Of a stretch of 64,000 nucleotides of DNA, positions 35,921-45,084 are shown piece by piece; position 1 is the first letter of the stretch, and each line of letters begins with the position of its first letter. The stretch is from positions 10,647 through 74,646 of the forward strand of contig JAVMKL010000276.1 of the NCBI GenBank assembly GCA_031732875.1, written 5' to 3'. This stretch comes from JAVMKJ01 sp031732875. GTDB taxonomy: Bacteria; Pseudomonadota; Gammaproteobacteria; Competibacterales; Competibacteraceae. The notes beneath the pieces are model-generated. The model worked only from the letters and a program-made list of their open reading frames with translations, ran no database searches and was not told where the DNA came from. The position numbers and the translations under genes were made by a program.

Positions 35921-37102
35921 TTACTTGATGGTCTGCTGCAACACTTCCAGCACCTGCCGGGCGCCGGCCGAATCGTCGGGCTGGTCGTTGGCGTTGCGCA
36001 CCACCACCGTCGTTTGCTGGGCCTGACCGGCCAACCGCACCCGATAGCGGGTTCCCGGCGGCGGCGCCTCCGGCTTGCTCCGCCAGAACGCCAGTTTGGA
36101 GAACCAGCCCTCGTCGCCGGGCTTGCGGTTTTCCTTCTCGGGATCGTGATACTCGACCACGTACAGGCCCTGGCCGCGGTTCTGCTCTTCCACCGCGTAA
36201 TTGCTGCCGTCCAGCGCCAGACCCACCAGGCGCCAGGCGCGGGAATAGTCTTCGCCGATGACCAACCGGCTCTCGCCGCCCTCCTGAACCAGGCGAACGC
36301 GCGGCCCCGCCGCCGTGCCGGCCTTGGCCTGCTGGGCCTCGGCGCGTTTCTCCGAGGCGCCCAGATAGACCGTCAGCCGGTTGAGCATCTCGGCTTCCAG
36401 TTCCGGATTCGAGGGGCGGCGCTGCCAGATGTAAGCATTGCTGGAGCTGGCGGTCGTGCCGCCCACCGCGACTTCCTCGACGCCGTAGTGGGTCACGAAG
36501 ACTTCGGTGCCGGCACCGTCGGCACTCCGCTCCAGCCGGGTCCGGAACTTATCCCGGGTCGGGGCCGAATACAGGATATCCAGATATTTCTTCAGCAGGC
36601 CGCGCAGGGCATCCTCGGGAATGTCGGCACGGTTTTCCACCCAGTCGGTTTCCATGATGCCGATGGTGGGATCGTCGCGCTTCAGGGCGAAACCGGTGCT
36701 GATCCAGAACTCCCGGACCTTGGGCCAGACCTGATCGGCCGGCGCGGCAATCGTCAACCAGCGCTGGTTGCCATCCTGCTGCAGGGTGATGCCCGGCTGC
36801 GGCGGCAACACCGCCTCGGCTTTCCTGGCCTGGGGTTGCGGTCCGCCGCGCTCCTTGGCATAGGCCGACAGACTGGCCGAGCCGCTTGGATTGATCTCCG
36901 GAACCACCAGAGTATCGTCGATGGTCGACGAGGTCAGATCCGGCGGGATCTCCAGCGGCTGTGACAGCGTGCTCTGTCGGTAGTCCGGCCGGCGGTCCGG
37001 CAACAGGGTATCGAAGCTTTTGGAACAGCCCGACAGGGCCACCAGCACGGCGACGGACAGGGATACCGCGCGCAAGGGGGAAAACGAAAACCGAACGACC
37101 AT
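35921..37102 (-). CDS. bamC: outer membrane protein assembly factor BamC (NlpB-like lipoprotein)
   Basis: 393 residues with a lipoprotein signal peptide: hydrophobic LSLSVAVLVAL-type core and the lipobox LSGC with Cys26. The long unstructured part after the Cys contains TLLPDRRPDYRQSTLSQPLE and IPPDLTSS, which in homologues winds around BamD. Two helix-grip domains follow (about 120-260 and 280-390), with RWLTIAAPADQVWPKVREFW in the first. It helps fold beta-barrel proteins at the outer membrane. dapA ends 4 bp upstream on the same strand, the classic dapA-bamC pair. Confidence 0.92.
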   Translation of the reverse strand: MVVRFSFSPLRAVSLSVAVLVALSGCSKSFDTLLPDRRPDYRQSTLSQPLEIPPDLTSSTIDDTLVVPEINPSGSASLSAYAKERGGPQPQARKAEAVLPPQPGITLQQDGNQRWLTIAAPADQVWPKVREFWISTGFALKRDDPTIGIMETDWVENRADIPEDALRGLLKKYLDILYSAPTRDKFRTRLERSADGAGTEVFVTHYGVEEVAVGGTTASSSNAYIWQRRPSNPELEAEMLNRLTVYLGASEKRAEAQQAKAGTAAGPRVRLVQEGGESRLVIGEDYSRAWRLVGLALDGSNYAVEEQNRGQGLYVVEYHDPEKENRKPGDEGWFSKLAFWRSKPEAPPPGTRYRVRLAGQAQQTTVVVRNANDQPDDSAGARQVLEVLQQTIK

Positions 37103-37106
37103 GGCG

Positions 37107-37982
37107 TTATCCCATTACTCCGGCCTGTTGCATCGCCGCCCGCACCGCCGGCTGGAATGGTTCCGACAGGGGCGTCAGCGGCAACCGGATGCCCGGCGGG
37201 ATCAGACCTAACTGACCGACCGCCCATTTCACCGGGATCGGGTTGGATTCGAGGAACAGCGCTTGGTGCAACCCGGCCAGCCGGCCGTCGATCGCCTCGG
37301 TCCGGGCGCGGTCGCCTTCGAGGGCGGCGGCGGCCATATCGTGCATGGCGCGCGGCGCGACGTTGGCGGTCACCGAGATCACGCCGCGGGCGCCGCCGAG
37401 GATCGCCTCGGCGGCGATGCCGTCGTCGCCGCTGTAGACGTCCAGGCGGTCGCCGCAGCGGCGCGTCAATTCCAGAACGCGTTCGAGAGTGCTGGCTTCC
37501 TTGATGCCGATGATATTGGGGATGTCGGCCAGCCGCTCGACAGTCTCCGGCTTGAGATCGCAAGCGGTGCGCCCGGGCACGTTGTAGAGAATCTGCGGGA
37601 TCGCCACGCCGTCGGCGATCAGCTTGTAATGACGATACAACCCTTCCTGGGTCGGCTTGTTGTAATAGGGGGTGACCAGCAGGCAGGCGTCGGCGCCGGC
37701 CTCCATCGCCCGCCGGGTCAGATGCAGCGCCTCCGTGGTGGAGTTGGCGCCGGTGCCGGCGATGACCGGAATTCGGTTGCCAACCAGTTCCACCACCTTG
37801 CGAACCACCGTGATGTGTTCCTCGAAATCCAGCGTCGCCGACTCGCCGGTGGTACCGACGGCGATGATGGCGTCGGTGCCGTTTTCGATGTGAAACTCCA
37901 CCAGTCGCGCCAGCGCCTCGAAATCCAGCGCGCCATCCGCCCGCATCGGCGTGACGAGGGCCACCATGCTGCCACGAAACAT
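37107..37982 (-). CDS. dapA: 4-hydroxy-tetrahydrodipicolinate synthase
   Basis: 291 residues from the ATG at 37982 (MFRGSMVALVTPM). Condenses pyruvate with aspartate semialdehyde, the first committed step to lysine and diaminopimelate. It shows GTTGESATL near residue 44, YYNKPTQEGLYRHY near 107, YNVPGRTACDL near 133 and the Schiff-base lysine in IIGIKEAS near 161. A further upstream ATG gives a non-conserved N-terminus. A divergent gcvR starts 162 bp away. Confidence 0.97.
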   Translation of the reverse strand: MFRGSMVALVTPMRADGALDFEALARLVEFHIENGTDAIIAVGTTGESATLDFEEHITVVRKVVELVGNRIPVIAGTGANSTTEALHLTRRAMEAGADACLLVTPYYNKPTQEGLYRHYKLIADGVAIPQILYNVPGRTACDLKPETVERLADIPNIIGIKEASTLERVLELTRRCGDRLDVYSGDDGIAAEAILGGARGVISVTANVAPRAMHDMAAAALEGDRARTEAIDGRLAGLHQALFLESNPIPVKWAVGQLGLIPPGIRLPLTPLSEPFQPAVRAAMQQAGVMG

Positions 37983-38144
37983 GATCTTGTGCTCTCCGAT
38001 TACCCGCAATCGTCGCATGGTACGGATACCGGACGGGCTTGACAAGCGCCCGCAGGGACGGCGGGGGGCGGTTTTCTCCCCCGCCGGATGCTTGTACACT
38101 GCGATTTCATATATCCCGTATCATTTGCCGTAGGAAGCCCGTCC

Positions 38145-38675
38145 GTGAAAAACTACCTGGTCATTTCCGCCCTGGGCGAAGACCGTCCCGGTCTGGTCAA
38201 CGAACTGTCCCGCGTGATCCTCGACTGCGATTGCAGCATCGCGGACAGCCGCATGACGGTGCTGGGCGGCGAGTTCGCCATCCTCCTGATGGTGCAGGGC
38301 AACTGGAACACCCTGACCAAACTGGAAATGCAGCTCAAGCGGCTGGAGCAGGCACTGGGCATGACTATCATCGCCAAGCGTACCGAAAGCCGCGCGCCGG
38401 CCGGCGACGTGCTACCCTACGCGGTGGAGGTGGTGGCGGTCAACCAGCCGGGCATCGTCCATCATCTGGCCAGCTTCTTCGCCAGCCGGTCGATCAACAT
38501 CGAGGACATGGTGACGCGCAGCTACAGCGCCCCGCACACCGGCACGCCGATGTTCTCGGTCAACCTGGCCATCGGCATTCCGGCCGGCATGCACATCGCC
38601 ATGCTGCGCGAGGAGTTCCTGGATTTCTGCGACGAACTGAATCTGGATGCGGTTCTGGAACCGATCAAGGGATAA
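38145..38675 (+). CDS. gcvR: glycine cleavage system transcriptional repressor (GcvR-like)
   Basis: 176 residues from a GTG at 38145, preceded by TAGGAAG; an upstream ATG at 38088 gives a non-conserved tail. It consists of two ACT domains (about 6-80 and 90-170): NYLVISALGEDRPGLVNELS and VEVVAVNQPGIVHHLASFFA. In E. coli GcvR binds the activator GcvA and represses the glycine cleavage genes. It sits directly upstream of bcp, with a 6-bp gap, as in many gammaproteobacteria. Confidence 0.9.
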   Translation: MKNYLVISALGEDRPGLVNELSRVILDCDCSIADSRMTVLGGEFAILLMVQGNWNTLTKLEMQLKRLEQALGMTIIAKRTESRAPAGDVLPYAVEVVAVNQPGIVHHLASFFASRSINIEDMVTRSYSAPHTGTPMFSVNLAIGIPAGMHIAMLREEFLDFCDELNLDAVLEPIKG

Positions 38676-38681
38676 GCCGAC

Positions 38682-39149
38682 ATGAGCGTGAGCGTGGGAC
38701 AAGCCGTTCCCGATTTCAGCGCCGCCGCCACCGGCGATCGGACCGTATGCCTGCCGGAACTGCGCGGCCGCCCGGTGGTGCTGTATTTCTATCCCAAGGA
38801 CAACACACCCGGCTGCACCGCCGAAGGCCAGCAGTTCCGGGACCTGCACGAACGCTTCGCCGCGCTGAACGTCGCGGTCTTTGGGGTTTCGCGCGACAGC
38901 TTGCGCAGTCACGAAAACTTCCGCGCCAAATATGGTCTTCCGTTCCCTCTGCTCGCCGATGTCGATGAAACCTTGTGCCGGCTGTTCGAGGTCATCAAGC
39001 TGAAGAGGAATTATGGCAAGGAGGCGCTGGGGGTGGAACGCAGTACGTTCCTGATCGATGCGAATGGCGTATTGCGCCGGGAATGGCGCAAGGTCAAGGT
39101 CGACGGACACGCCGCCGCGGTGCTGGCGGCGGTCGAAGCCCTGGGTTGA
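38682..39149 (+). CDS. bcp: peroxiredoxin, Bcp/PrxQ type
   Basis: 155 residues, thiol peroxidase that reduces H2O2 and organic peroxides in the cytoplasm. The active site PKDNTPGCTAEGQQF has the peroxidatic Cys45. The usual resolving Cys five residues later (GCTxxxC) is Gln here, so this is a one-Cys variant or uses an external thiol. FGVSRDSLRSHENFRAKYGL and the following ADVDE block are typical. It follows gcvR at 6 bp. Confidence 0.95.
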   Translation: MSVSVGQAVPDFSAAATGDRTVCLPELRGRPVVLYFYPKDNTPGCTAEGQQFRDLHERFAALNVAVFGVSRDSLRSHENFRAKYGLPFPLLADVDETLCRLFEVIKLKRNYGKEALGVERSTFLIDANGVLRREWRKVKVDGHAAAVLAAVEALG

Positions 39150-39302
39150 CGTTCCACACTCCATCTCCCGATCACCCGCCCCCGCAATGGCGGACCTGCG
39201 GCCTTCTCGAACCATTCCCCGCCACCGTCGCACCCTTCGTGCCCATTCCTGGTGGAAGTCCTCTCGCGCGACTGTTCCGATCCCTCCGCCCGCCCCAATC
39301 CC

Positions 39303-40751
39303 ATGATGCCCGACTCCGCTTCGATGTCCGAATCCGCTCTCCCGCCCTCCTCGCAGGGCTTGTCCGACCGTCGGCTGTTCGTGCTCGACACCAACGTGTT
39401 GATGCACGATCCGACCGCCCTGTTCCGCTTTCAGGAACACGACATTCACCTGCCGATGATGGTGCTGGAAGAGCTGGACCGCGCCAAGAAGGGCGTCTCC
39501 GAAGTCGCCCGCAACGTCCGCCAGGTCAGCCGCTTTCTGGACGACCTCATCGCCAACGCCAGCAAGGAAGAAATCGACCGGGGCCTGCCCCTGCCCGGCC
39601 CGACCGATTCCCACGGCAATCCGGTGATCCGCGGCCGGCTGTTTTTCCAGACCCGCCCCACCCGGCTGAGTCCGCCCGCCACGCTGCCCGGGAATACTCC
39701 GGACAACGACATTCTCGGCATGGCCATGACCCTGCAGCAGGACCATCCCCGCTGTCAGGTCACCCTGGTCTCCAAGGACATCAACCTGCGGATCAAGGCC
39801 GCCATCCTCGGCATTCACGCCGAGGACTACTTCAACGATCAGGCCCTTGAGGACGTCAATCTCCTCTACGGCGGAACCCGTGACTTGCCGGCGGACTTCT
39901 GGGATACCCACGGCAAGGAACTGGATTCCTGGCAGGAGAGCGGCCGGACTTTCTACCGGATCCACGGACCGGACGTGGCCAACTGGTATCCGAACCAGGG
40001 TCTGTTCCAGACCGGCGACAGCGGACTATTTATCGTCCGCCAACTGCGCGGCGCGGAGGCGGTCATCGAAATCCTCAGGGACCATGCCACGCCCAACCAT
40101 GCCGTTTGGGGCATCACCGCCCGCAACCGCGAACAGAATTTTGCTCTCAACCTGCTGCTGGATCCCGAAATCGATTTTGTGTCCCTGCTGGGCGCCGCCG
40201 GCACCGGCAAAACGCTGCTGGCTCTGGCCGCCGGACTGGAACAGACGCTGGATATCAAGCGCTACCGGGAAATCATCATGACCCGCGTAACCGTGCCGGT
40301 CGGCGAGGACATCGGCTTTCTGCCCGGCACCGAGGAGGAAAAAATGACGCCCTGGATGGGGGCGCTGATGGATAACCTGGAGGTCCTCGCCCCGCGCGAA
40401 GGCGGCGAATGGGGCCGCGCCGCCACCACCGATCTGCTGAGCAGCCGGATCAAGATCCGCTCTCTCAACTTCATGCGCGGCCGCACCTTCCAGAGCAAGT
40501 ATCTGATCATCGACGAGGCGCAGAATCTGACCTCCAAGCAGATGAAAACCCTGATCACCCGCGCCGGTCCCGGCACCAAGGTGATCTGTCTGGGCAACAT
40601 CGCCCAGATCGACACGCCCTATCTGTCCGAGACCACTTCCGGCCTCACCTACGTGGTGGACCGCTTCAAGGACTGGCCGCACGGCGGACACGTCACCCTG
40701 CGACGCGGCGAACGGTCGCGGCTGGCCGAGTTTGCCTCCGACCGGCTCTAG
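39303..40751 (+). CDS. PhoH family protein with N-terminal PIN domain
   Basis: 482 residues from the ATG at 39303 (others at 39306 and 39324 are possible; none has a clear ribosome binding site). Residues about 20-170 form a PIN nuclease domain (RLFVLDTNVLMHDPTALFRF, with further acids in GNTPDNDILGMAM and SKDINLRIKA). The PhoH ATPase domain has Walker A GAAGTGKTLLALAAG near residue 302 and Walker B LIIDEAQNLT near residue 400. PIN-PhoH fusions are RNA-degrading or helicase-like enzymes in actinobacteria; the role in proteobacteria is untested. It is followed 3 bp later by the cardiolipin synthase gene. Confidence 0.92.
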   Translation: MMPDSASMSESALPPSSQGLSDRRLFVLDTNVLMHDPTALFRFQEHDIHLPMMVLEELDRAKKGVSEVARNVRQVSRFLDDLIANASKEEIDRGLPLPGPTDSHGNPVIRGRLFFQTRPTRLSPPATLPGNTPDNDILGMAMTLQQDHPRCQVTLVSKDINLRIKAAILGIHAEDYFNDQALEDVNLLYGGTRDLPADFWDTHGKELDSWQESGRTFYRIHGPDVANWYPNQGLFQTGDSGLFIVRQLRGAEAVIEILRDHATPNHAVWGITARNREQNFALNLLLDPEIDFVSLLGAAGTGKTLLALAAGLEQTLDIKRYREIIMTRVTVPVGEDIGFLPGTEEEKMTPWMGALMDNLEVLAPREGGEWGRAATTDLLSSRIKIRSLNFMRGRTFQSKYLIIDEAQNLTSKQMKTLITRAGPGTKVICLGNIAQIDTPYLSETTSGLTYVVDRFKDWPHGGHVTLRRGERSRLAEFASDRL

Positions 40752-40754
40752 CCG

Positions 40755-42191
40755 ATGACCGAGCATCTGACCGCGCTGCTGTCGCTGGGCTGGTTGCTGT
40801 GGGTGGCGCTGGTCGCGGTCGGGCTGATCCTGGAACGCCGCTCGCCGGCGGCTACCCTGGCCTGGCTGCTGGCGCTGCTGTTCATGCCGTACTTCGGCTT
40901 CCTGGTCTACCTGCTGTTCGGGCCGCGGCGACTGCGCCGGCGCCGGCTGCGCTACGGCCGCGCCCGCGACCGTCTCATCCAGTCCACCCACCGCCTGCGC
41001 CAGGATCGCGCCGAACCGCCGGGTTTTCCCAGCGCCGGCCTGGAGCGGCAGCTGGCGATCCTGCTGGAACGGATCGGGCAAGGAGCGCCCGCGCCCGCCG
41101 CCGAGGTGACGGTGCTGGAAACCGGGGACGACTGTTTTCGGGCCATCGAAGCCGCCCTCGAAGCGGCCACCCACCACGTTCATCTCGAATACTACATGTG
41201 GCAACCGGACTGGATCGGCACCCGGCTGCGCGACCGGCTGGCGGACAAGGCGCGCGCCGGCGTCCAGGTACGGCTGCTGCTGGACGCCATCGGTTCCGAC
41301 CGCATCCCCGACTGCTTCCTGCAACCGTTGCGGGAAGCGGGGGGCATGGTCGCCTGGTTCAATCCCATCAGCCTGCGCCGGCTGCGACCGAATCACATCA
41401 ACTTCCGCAGCCATCGCAAGATCGTGGTCCGCGACGGCCGGATCGGCTTCACCGGCGGCGTCAACGTCAGCGACGACCACAGCGGCGCTCGCAGCGGATC
41501 GGCCGCCTGGCGCGACACCCACCTGCGCATCGAGGGCGAACCGGTGCACCGCCTGCAGTTCATCTTTCTGGAGGATTGGTACTTCGCCACCGACCAGGCG
41601 CCGTTCGAACCCGAGTTCTTCCCGCCTCCCCCGGAGCCCTCGGCCGGCCCCTGGTTGCAAATCGTCGAATCCGGCCCCGACAACAATCGTTACGCCATCG
41701 CCAAGCTCTACTTTTCCGCCATCGCCGGCGCGCGGCGGCGGGTCTGGATGGCCACTCCCTACTTCGTCCCCAACGAAGCCTTGACCGCCGCGCTGATCAC
41801 CGCTGCCCTGCGCGGCGCCGACGTGCGGGTACTGGCCCCCAAACGGAGCGACTCGCGGCTGGTCACCGCCGCGGCGCGCAGCTATTACGACGAACTGGCC
41901 AGCGCCGGGGTTCATATTTTCGAATATGGCCCACCGATGCTGCACGCCAAGCTGCTGCTGGTCGACGAGAGTATCGCGGCGGTCGGCAGCGCCAATTTCG
42001 ACAACCGCAGCCTGATGTTGAATTTCGAGGCGATGGCGGTGATTTACGACGCTGGCCTCGCCGCGCGCCTGGCCGACAGCTTCGAAGCCGATCTCCGCCA
42101 CGCCAGCCGCTACGTCAAGCCGGGTCGGCGCGCCACTCTCGGCCAGCGGCTGGCGGAATCCACGGCCCGGCTGTTGTCGCCGCTATTGTGA
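40755..42191 (+). CDS. cls: cardiolipin synthase
   Basis: 478 residues. Membrane-bound phospholipase-D family enzyme that makes cardiolipin from two phosphatidylglycerols. Two N-terminal membrane helices (about 8-26 and 36-55) are followed by two HKD motifs: FRSHRKIVVRDGRIGFTGG near residue 218 and MLHAKLLLVDESIAAVGSAN near residue 395, the latter with FDNRSLMLNFE. The gene is complete and lies head-to-tail after phoH and convergent with the Hsp70 operon, 7 bp apart. Confidence 0.94.
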   Translation: MTEHLTALLSLGWLLWVALVAVGLILERRSPAATLAWLLALLFMPYFGFLVYLLFGPRRLRRRRLRYGRARDRLIQSTHRLRQDRAEPPGFPSAGLERQLAILLERIGQGAPAPAAEVTVLETGDDCFRAIEAALEAATHHVHLEYYMWQPDWIGTRLRDRLADKARAGVQVRLLLDAIGSDRIPDCFLQPLREAGGMVAWFNPISLRRLRPNHINFRSHRKIVVRDGRIGFTGGVNVSDDHSGARSGSAAWRDTHLRIEGEPVHRLQFIFLEDWYFATDQAPFEPEFFPPPPEPSAGPWLQIVESGPDNNRYAIAKLYFSAIAGARRRVWMATPYFVPNEALTAALITAALRGADVRVLAPKRSDSRLVTAAARSYYDELASAGVHIFEYGPPMLHAKLLLVDESIAAVGSANFDNRSLMLNFEAMAVIYDAGLAARLADSFEADLRHASRYVKPGRRATLGQRLAESTARLLSPLL

Positions 42192-42198
42192 CCGCGAA

Positions 42199-45081
42199 TC
42201 AGCCGATCAACCGCAAACCCGGCGGAAGCATTTCGCCGAACACCCGGCCGGCGTCGGCTTCGTCCAGTTCCACCACTTCCTCCACCATCCGCATCCAGGA
42301 CGGTGGAGCTTTGATCGACCGCAAACACCGGGCCACCCGCGCGCGCAGATTTTCGTCCAAATCCCGCTCCCGATCACCGCTCAGTCGCGCCAGCAGGGTT
42401 GCGGCGAAGGCCGCCGGCGTCACCATTTTCCAATCTAACGCCAGCAACCGCTCCAGCCAGTCCGCCGCCGCCGCCGCTGGCACTACGTCGTGCGCGCTGC
42501 CGTAAACGGGAACCCGCGTTCCCAGCCGGCCCACCGCCCACCACAATTGCGGCGATTCGCCCTTGCGGGCCAGCCGGGCCAGCAGCAACTCGCCGAGTTC
42601 GACCTTGCGCGCCGCCGGCAGCCGCTCCAGCACCCCCGCCAGCCGCGCCATATCCTCAATCCCGGGCTGCTTGTCCCTGGTCGTCTTGCCGGTCGGGCGA
42701 CGCAAATCTACCAGGAGATCCTCCCCCAACCGCGCCTGCGCCGCCGCGTCCAGCCCGCCGGCCACCCGCCGCCACAGCGTCCACCATTCCGACCCCGTCT
42801 GGGCGTCCTGACCGTATTGGATCCCCTGCTCGTACAGGCCCCATAACTGCCGCGTCCGCCAGTCGTCCAACGGATAGCCGAATCCCGGCCGCAGGCAGTA
42901 GCCGGCCAGGCTGAACCACAGCCGCTCGTGATCCACCGAGCGCCGCCGCCGCCGAGCGCCGGCCCACAGCACCCCGTACAACTCGCGCAACAGCGGCGTC
43001 TCCCAACTGTCGCGCTTGCCGAGCAAGCGCTCCAGATCGTTGCGCAGGTTCTTGATTTCCCTGGGTTCCACATCGGTCGCGCGGGAACCGTAGAATCGCT
43101 CCAGCCGCGCCGCCGCCTCGGGGAAACGCGGATGCAGCCGGGCCAGGGTCGCCGCGTCGCCTCCGCGCAGTTGAAAGGCCAGCCGCCAGCGCCCCCGGTC
43201 GGATATTCCCTCTCCCGTTCGGGGGGGAGAGGTTGGAGACGCCGGTTCGATCTCCACGCAATCCACCTCGAGGGTACCCACCTCGGTCAGATGCGCGATC
43301 AGTTGCACCGGGACCTCGCCCGCGCCGGTCCCGCTTTCGATGACGGTCGAAATCGGCGGCAGGGGCGCGAAATCCTCTCCGTCCAGGGCCACCACTTCTC
43401 CCGGCGGAATCACGGCGTCCCCGGTCGAGGACATCAGATGGAACCGAACCGGGGCGCCGAGCCGCAGCGAGAAGATTCGATCCAGCCGGATCTCCCGCCC
43501 CTCCTCCGTCCCGCGCGGCAACAGGCAAACACCCTGCCGGCCGTCGCGCCCGCCGTCCACCATCAGAAAATAGCCGCGCGCCGAGCCACCGCCGATCTTC
43601 AAACCCTGGCCGCGCCGCGCCAGCCCGTAGGCCACCGCGCCGCGCGCCACCGCCAGATCGGGCTCGGGATTGTCCAGCCACAACGGGGATTCGCCGCGCC
43701 AGCCGGCCAGGATCGCCAGCAACCGCCCGGCCAAGGTAGCGCCGTGGAACACCCCACCGTTCAGCAGTACCGCATCCGGCACCGGCGGACCTTCGGCCGG
43801 CGCCCGTTCGCCCAGCGCCCGCCGGCACGCCTCGGCGTGCTGCGCCAGAAACGCCGCCAGATGGCGGCTGATGGCCGGGTCGGCGGCGTAGGGCAGCCCG
43901 AATTCGACCACCGCCGCGCGCCGGCCCTGGGGTTTTTCCTCGGGTCCGACTGGTGGCAGAAAACCATCCACCAGCAACGTCCGCGCTTCGTCGCGGCTCA
44001 ATTCGGCCGAGCGGGACCCGCCGATCAGTCGGGCGCCGCCGCCCAGCACCGTCACCGTCACCTGTTCCGGCGCGTCCGCCGCCAGCAATCGCTCCTTGGC
44101 TCCCCGGCATTGTTGCAGCAGCTGCGACAGCTCGCCAGCGTTCAGCCGCCCCCCGCCCAGCCGCGCCTCGACCGTTCGCGCCAGGGTCAGGTCCATGTTG
44201 TCGCCGCCCAGCATCAGGTGATCGCCGACGCCGATGCGGGTCAGCTTCGGGCCGGTCTCATCGCCCTCGATTTGAATCAGGGTCAAGTCGGTAGTACCGC
44301 CGCCCACGTCGCAGACCAGCAGCAGCCGCGATTCGCCCAGCGCCGCCGCCACCTCCCCGCGATGGCGGTGCAGCCAGTCGTAGCAGGCCGCCTGCGGCTC
44401 CTCCAGCAGGCGCAGGCGCGGCAATCCGGCCAGCCGCGCCGCCTCCACCGTCAGCGCCCGCGCTGCTTCGTCGAACGAGGCCGGCACGGTCAGCACCACT
44501 TCCTGTCGCTCCAGCGGCTGGCGGGGAAACCGCTGGTTCCAGGCGGCGTGGATGTGCGCGAGATAGCTGGCGCTGGCGGCGACGGGCGAAACCCTGGCGA
44601 TTTCATCCGCCGCCCCCCAGGGCAGGATCGGCGCGGTGCGGTCCACCCCGGCGTGCGACAGCCAGCTCTTGGCGCTCGCCACCAGTCGCCCCGGCACCCG
44701 GGAACCCCGTTCCCGCGCCAGCTCGCCCACGATGACGTCGGCGACCTCGCCGGGATCGGCGGCCGGCCAAGGCAAATGGAGATCGGCGGCCGCCAGTTCG
44801 CCTTCGGCCGGGTGATAGCGCGCCGACGGCAGCAGCGGCCGCGCCGCCACCGCGCCGGGCGCGATCAACTGTTCGATGGCGAACTGGTGGATGATGGATC
44901 TCACCTCCCCTGCCCCCCCCTCCATGAATGGAGAGGGGGGAGAACTTCCCTCCCCCTGTGCGTGAGAGGGGTCGGAAGTAAGGGGAGCAGCAACCGCCTT
45001 CAGATCGGCATAGGCCACCACCGTGTGAGTGGTCCCCAGGTCGATTCCGACCAGATAGCGGGGCGTGCTGGATCGAGCGAT
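42199..45081 (-). CDS. Hsp70 family protein, long divergent form, probable ATC start
   Basis: About 960 residues if translation begins at ATC (45079-45081), just after the TAA of the preceding Hsp70 and 8 bases after a GGGAGG site. No ATG, GTG or TTG lies between that stop and the first ATP-binding motif GIDLGTTHTVVAY; the first GTG (45021) would delete it. The ATPase domain also shows VCDVGGGTTDLTLIQIEGD and NGGVFHGATLAGRLL. The C-terminal half carries a long extra region (about 620-960) seen in DUF3731-type Hsp70 proteins. Two stretches (44900-44990 and 43205-43235) are repeat-like DNA translated in frame. Likely a chaperone with unknown clients. Confidence 0.88.
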   Translation of the reverse strand: MARSSTPRYLVGIDLGTTHTVVAYADLKAVAAPLTSDPSHAQGEGSSPPSPFMEGGAGEVRSIIHQFAIEQLIAPGAVAARPLLPSARYHPAEGELAAADLHLPWPAADPGEVADVIVGELARERGSRVPGRLVASAKSWLSHAGVDRTAPILPWGAADEIARVSPVAASASYLAHIHAAWNQRFPRQPLERQEVVLTVPASFDEAARALTVEAARLAGLPRLRLLEEPQAACYDWLHRHRGEVAAALGESRLLLVCDVGGGTTDLTLIQIEGDETGPKLTRIGVGDHLMLGGDNMDLTLARTVEARLGGGRLNAGELSQLLQQCRGAKERLLAADAPEQVTVTVLGGGARLIGGSRSAELSRDEARTLLVDGFLPPVGPEEKPQGRRAAVVEFGLPYAADPAISRHLAAFLAQHAEACRRALGERAPAEGPPVPDAVLLNGGVFHGATLAGRLLAILAGWRGESPLWLDNPEPDLAVARGAVAYGLARRGQGLKIGGGSARGYFLMVDGGRDGRQGVCLLPRGTEEGREIRLDRIFSLRLGAPVRFHLMSSTGDAVIPPGEVVALDGEDFAPLPPISTVIESGTGAGEVPVQLIAHLTEVGTLEVDCVEIEPASPTSPPRTGEGISDRGRWRLAFQLRGGDAATLARLHPRFPEAAARLERFYGSRATDVEPREIKNLRNDLERLLGKRDSWETPLLRELYGVLWAGARRRRRSVDHERLWFSLAGYCLRPGFGYPLDDWRTRQLWGLYEQGIQYGQDAQTGSEWWTLWRRVAGGLDAAAQARLGEDLLVDLRRPTGKTTRDKQPGIEDMARLAGVLERLPAARKVELGELLLARLARKGESPQLWWAVGRLGTRVPVYGSAHDVVPAAAAADWLERLLALDWKMVTPAAFAATLLARLSGDRERDLDENLRARVARCLRSIKAPPSWMRMVEEVVELDEADAGRVFGEMLPPGLRLIG
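43208..43232. repeat. palindromic repeat inside the Hsp70 coding region (C-terminal part)
   Basis: CCTCTCCC and GGGAGAGG arms around GTTCGGGG resemble the hairpin after hemY. The minus-strand reading of the surrounding DNA gives SPTSPPRTGEGISDRGRW within the long Hsp70 protein, a low-complexity insert. Confidence 0.6.
44900..44990. repeat. double hairpin repeat inside the Hsp70 coding region (near the N-terminus)
   Basis: TCCAT and ATGGA with flanking C and G runs (44911-44940) form one hairpin. ACTTCC and GGAAGT with CCCCT and AGGGG inside (44943-44978) form a second. On the minus strand this DNA encodes SDPSHAQGEGSSPPSPFMEG, absent from the neighbouring paralogue. Confidence 0.65.
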
Positions 45082-45084
45082 GGT

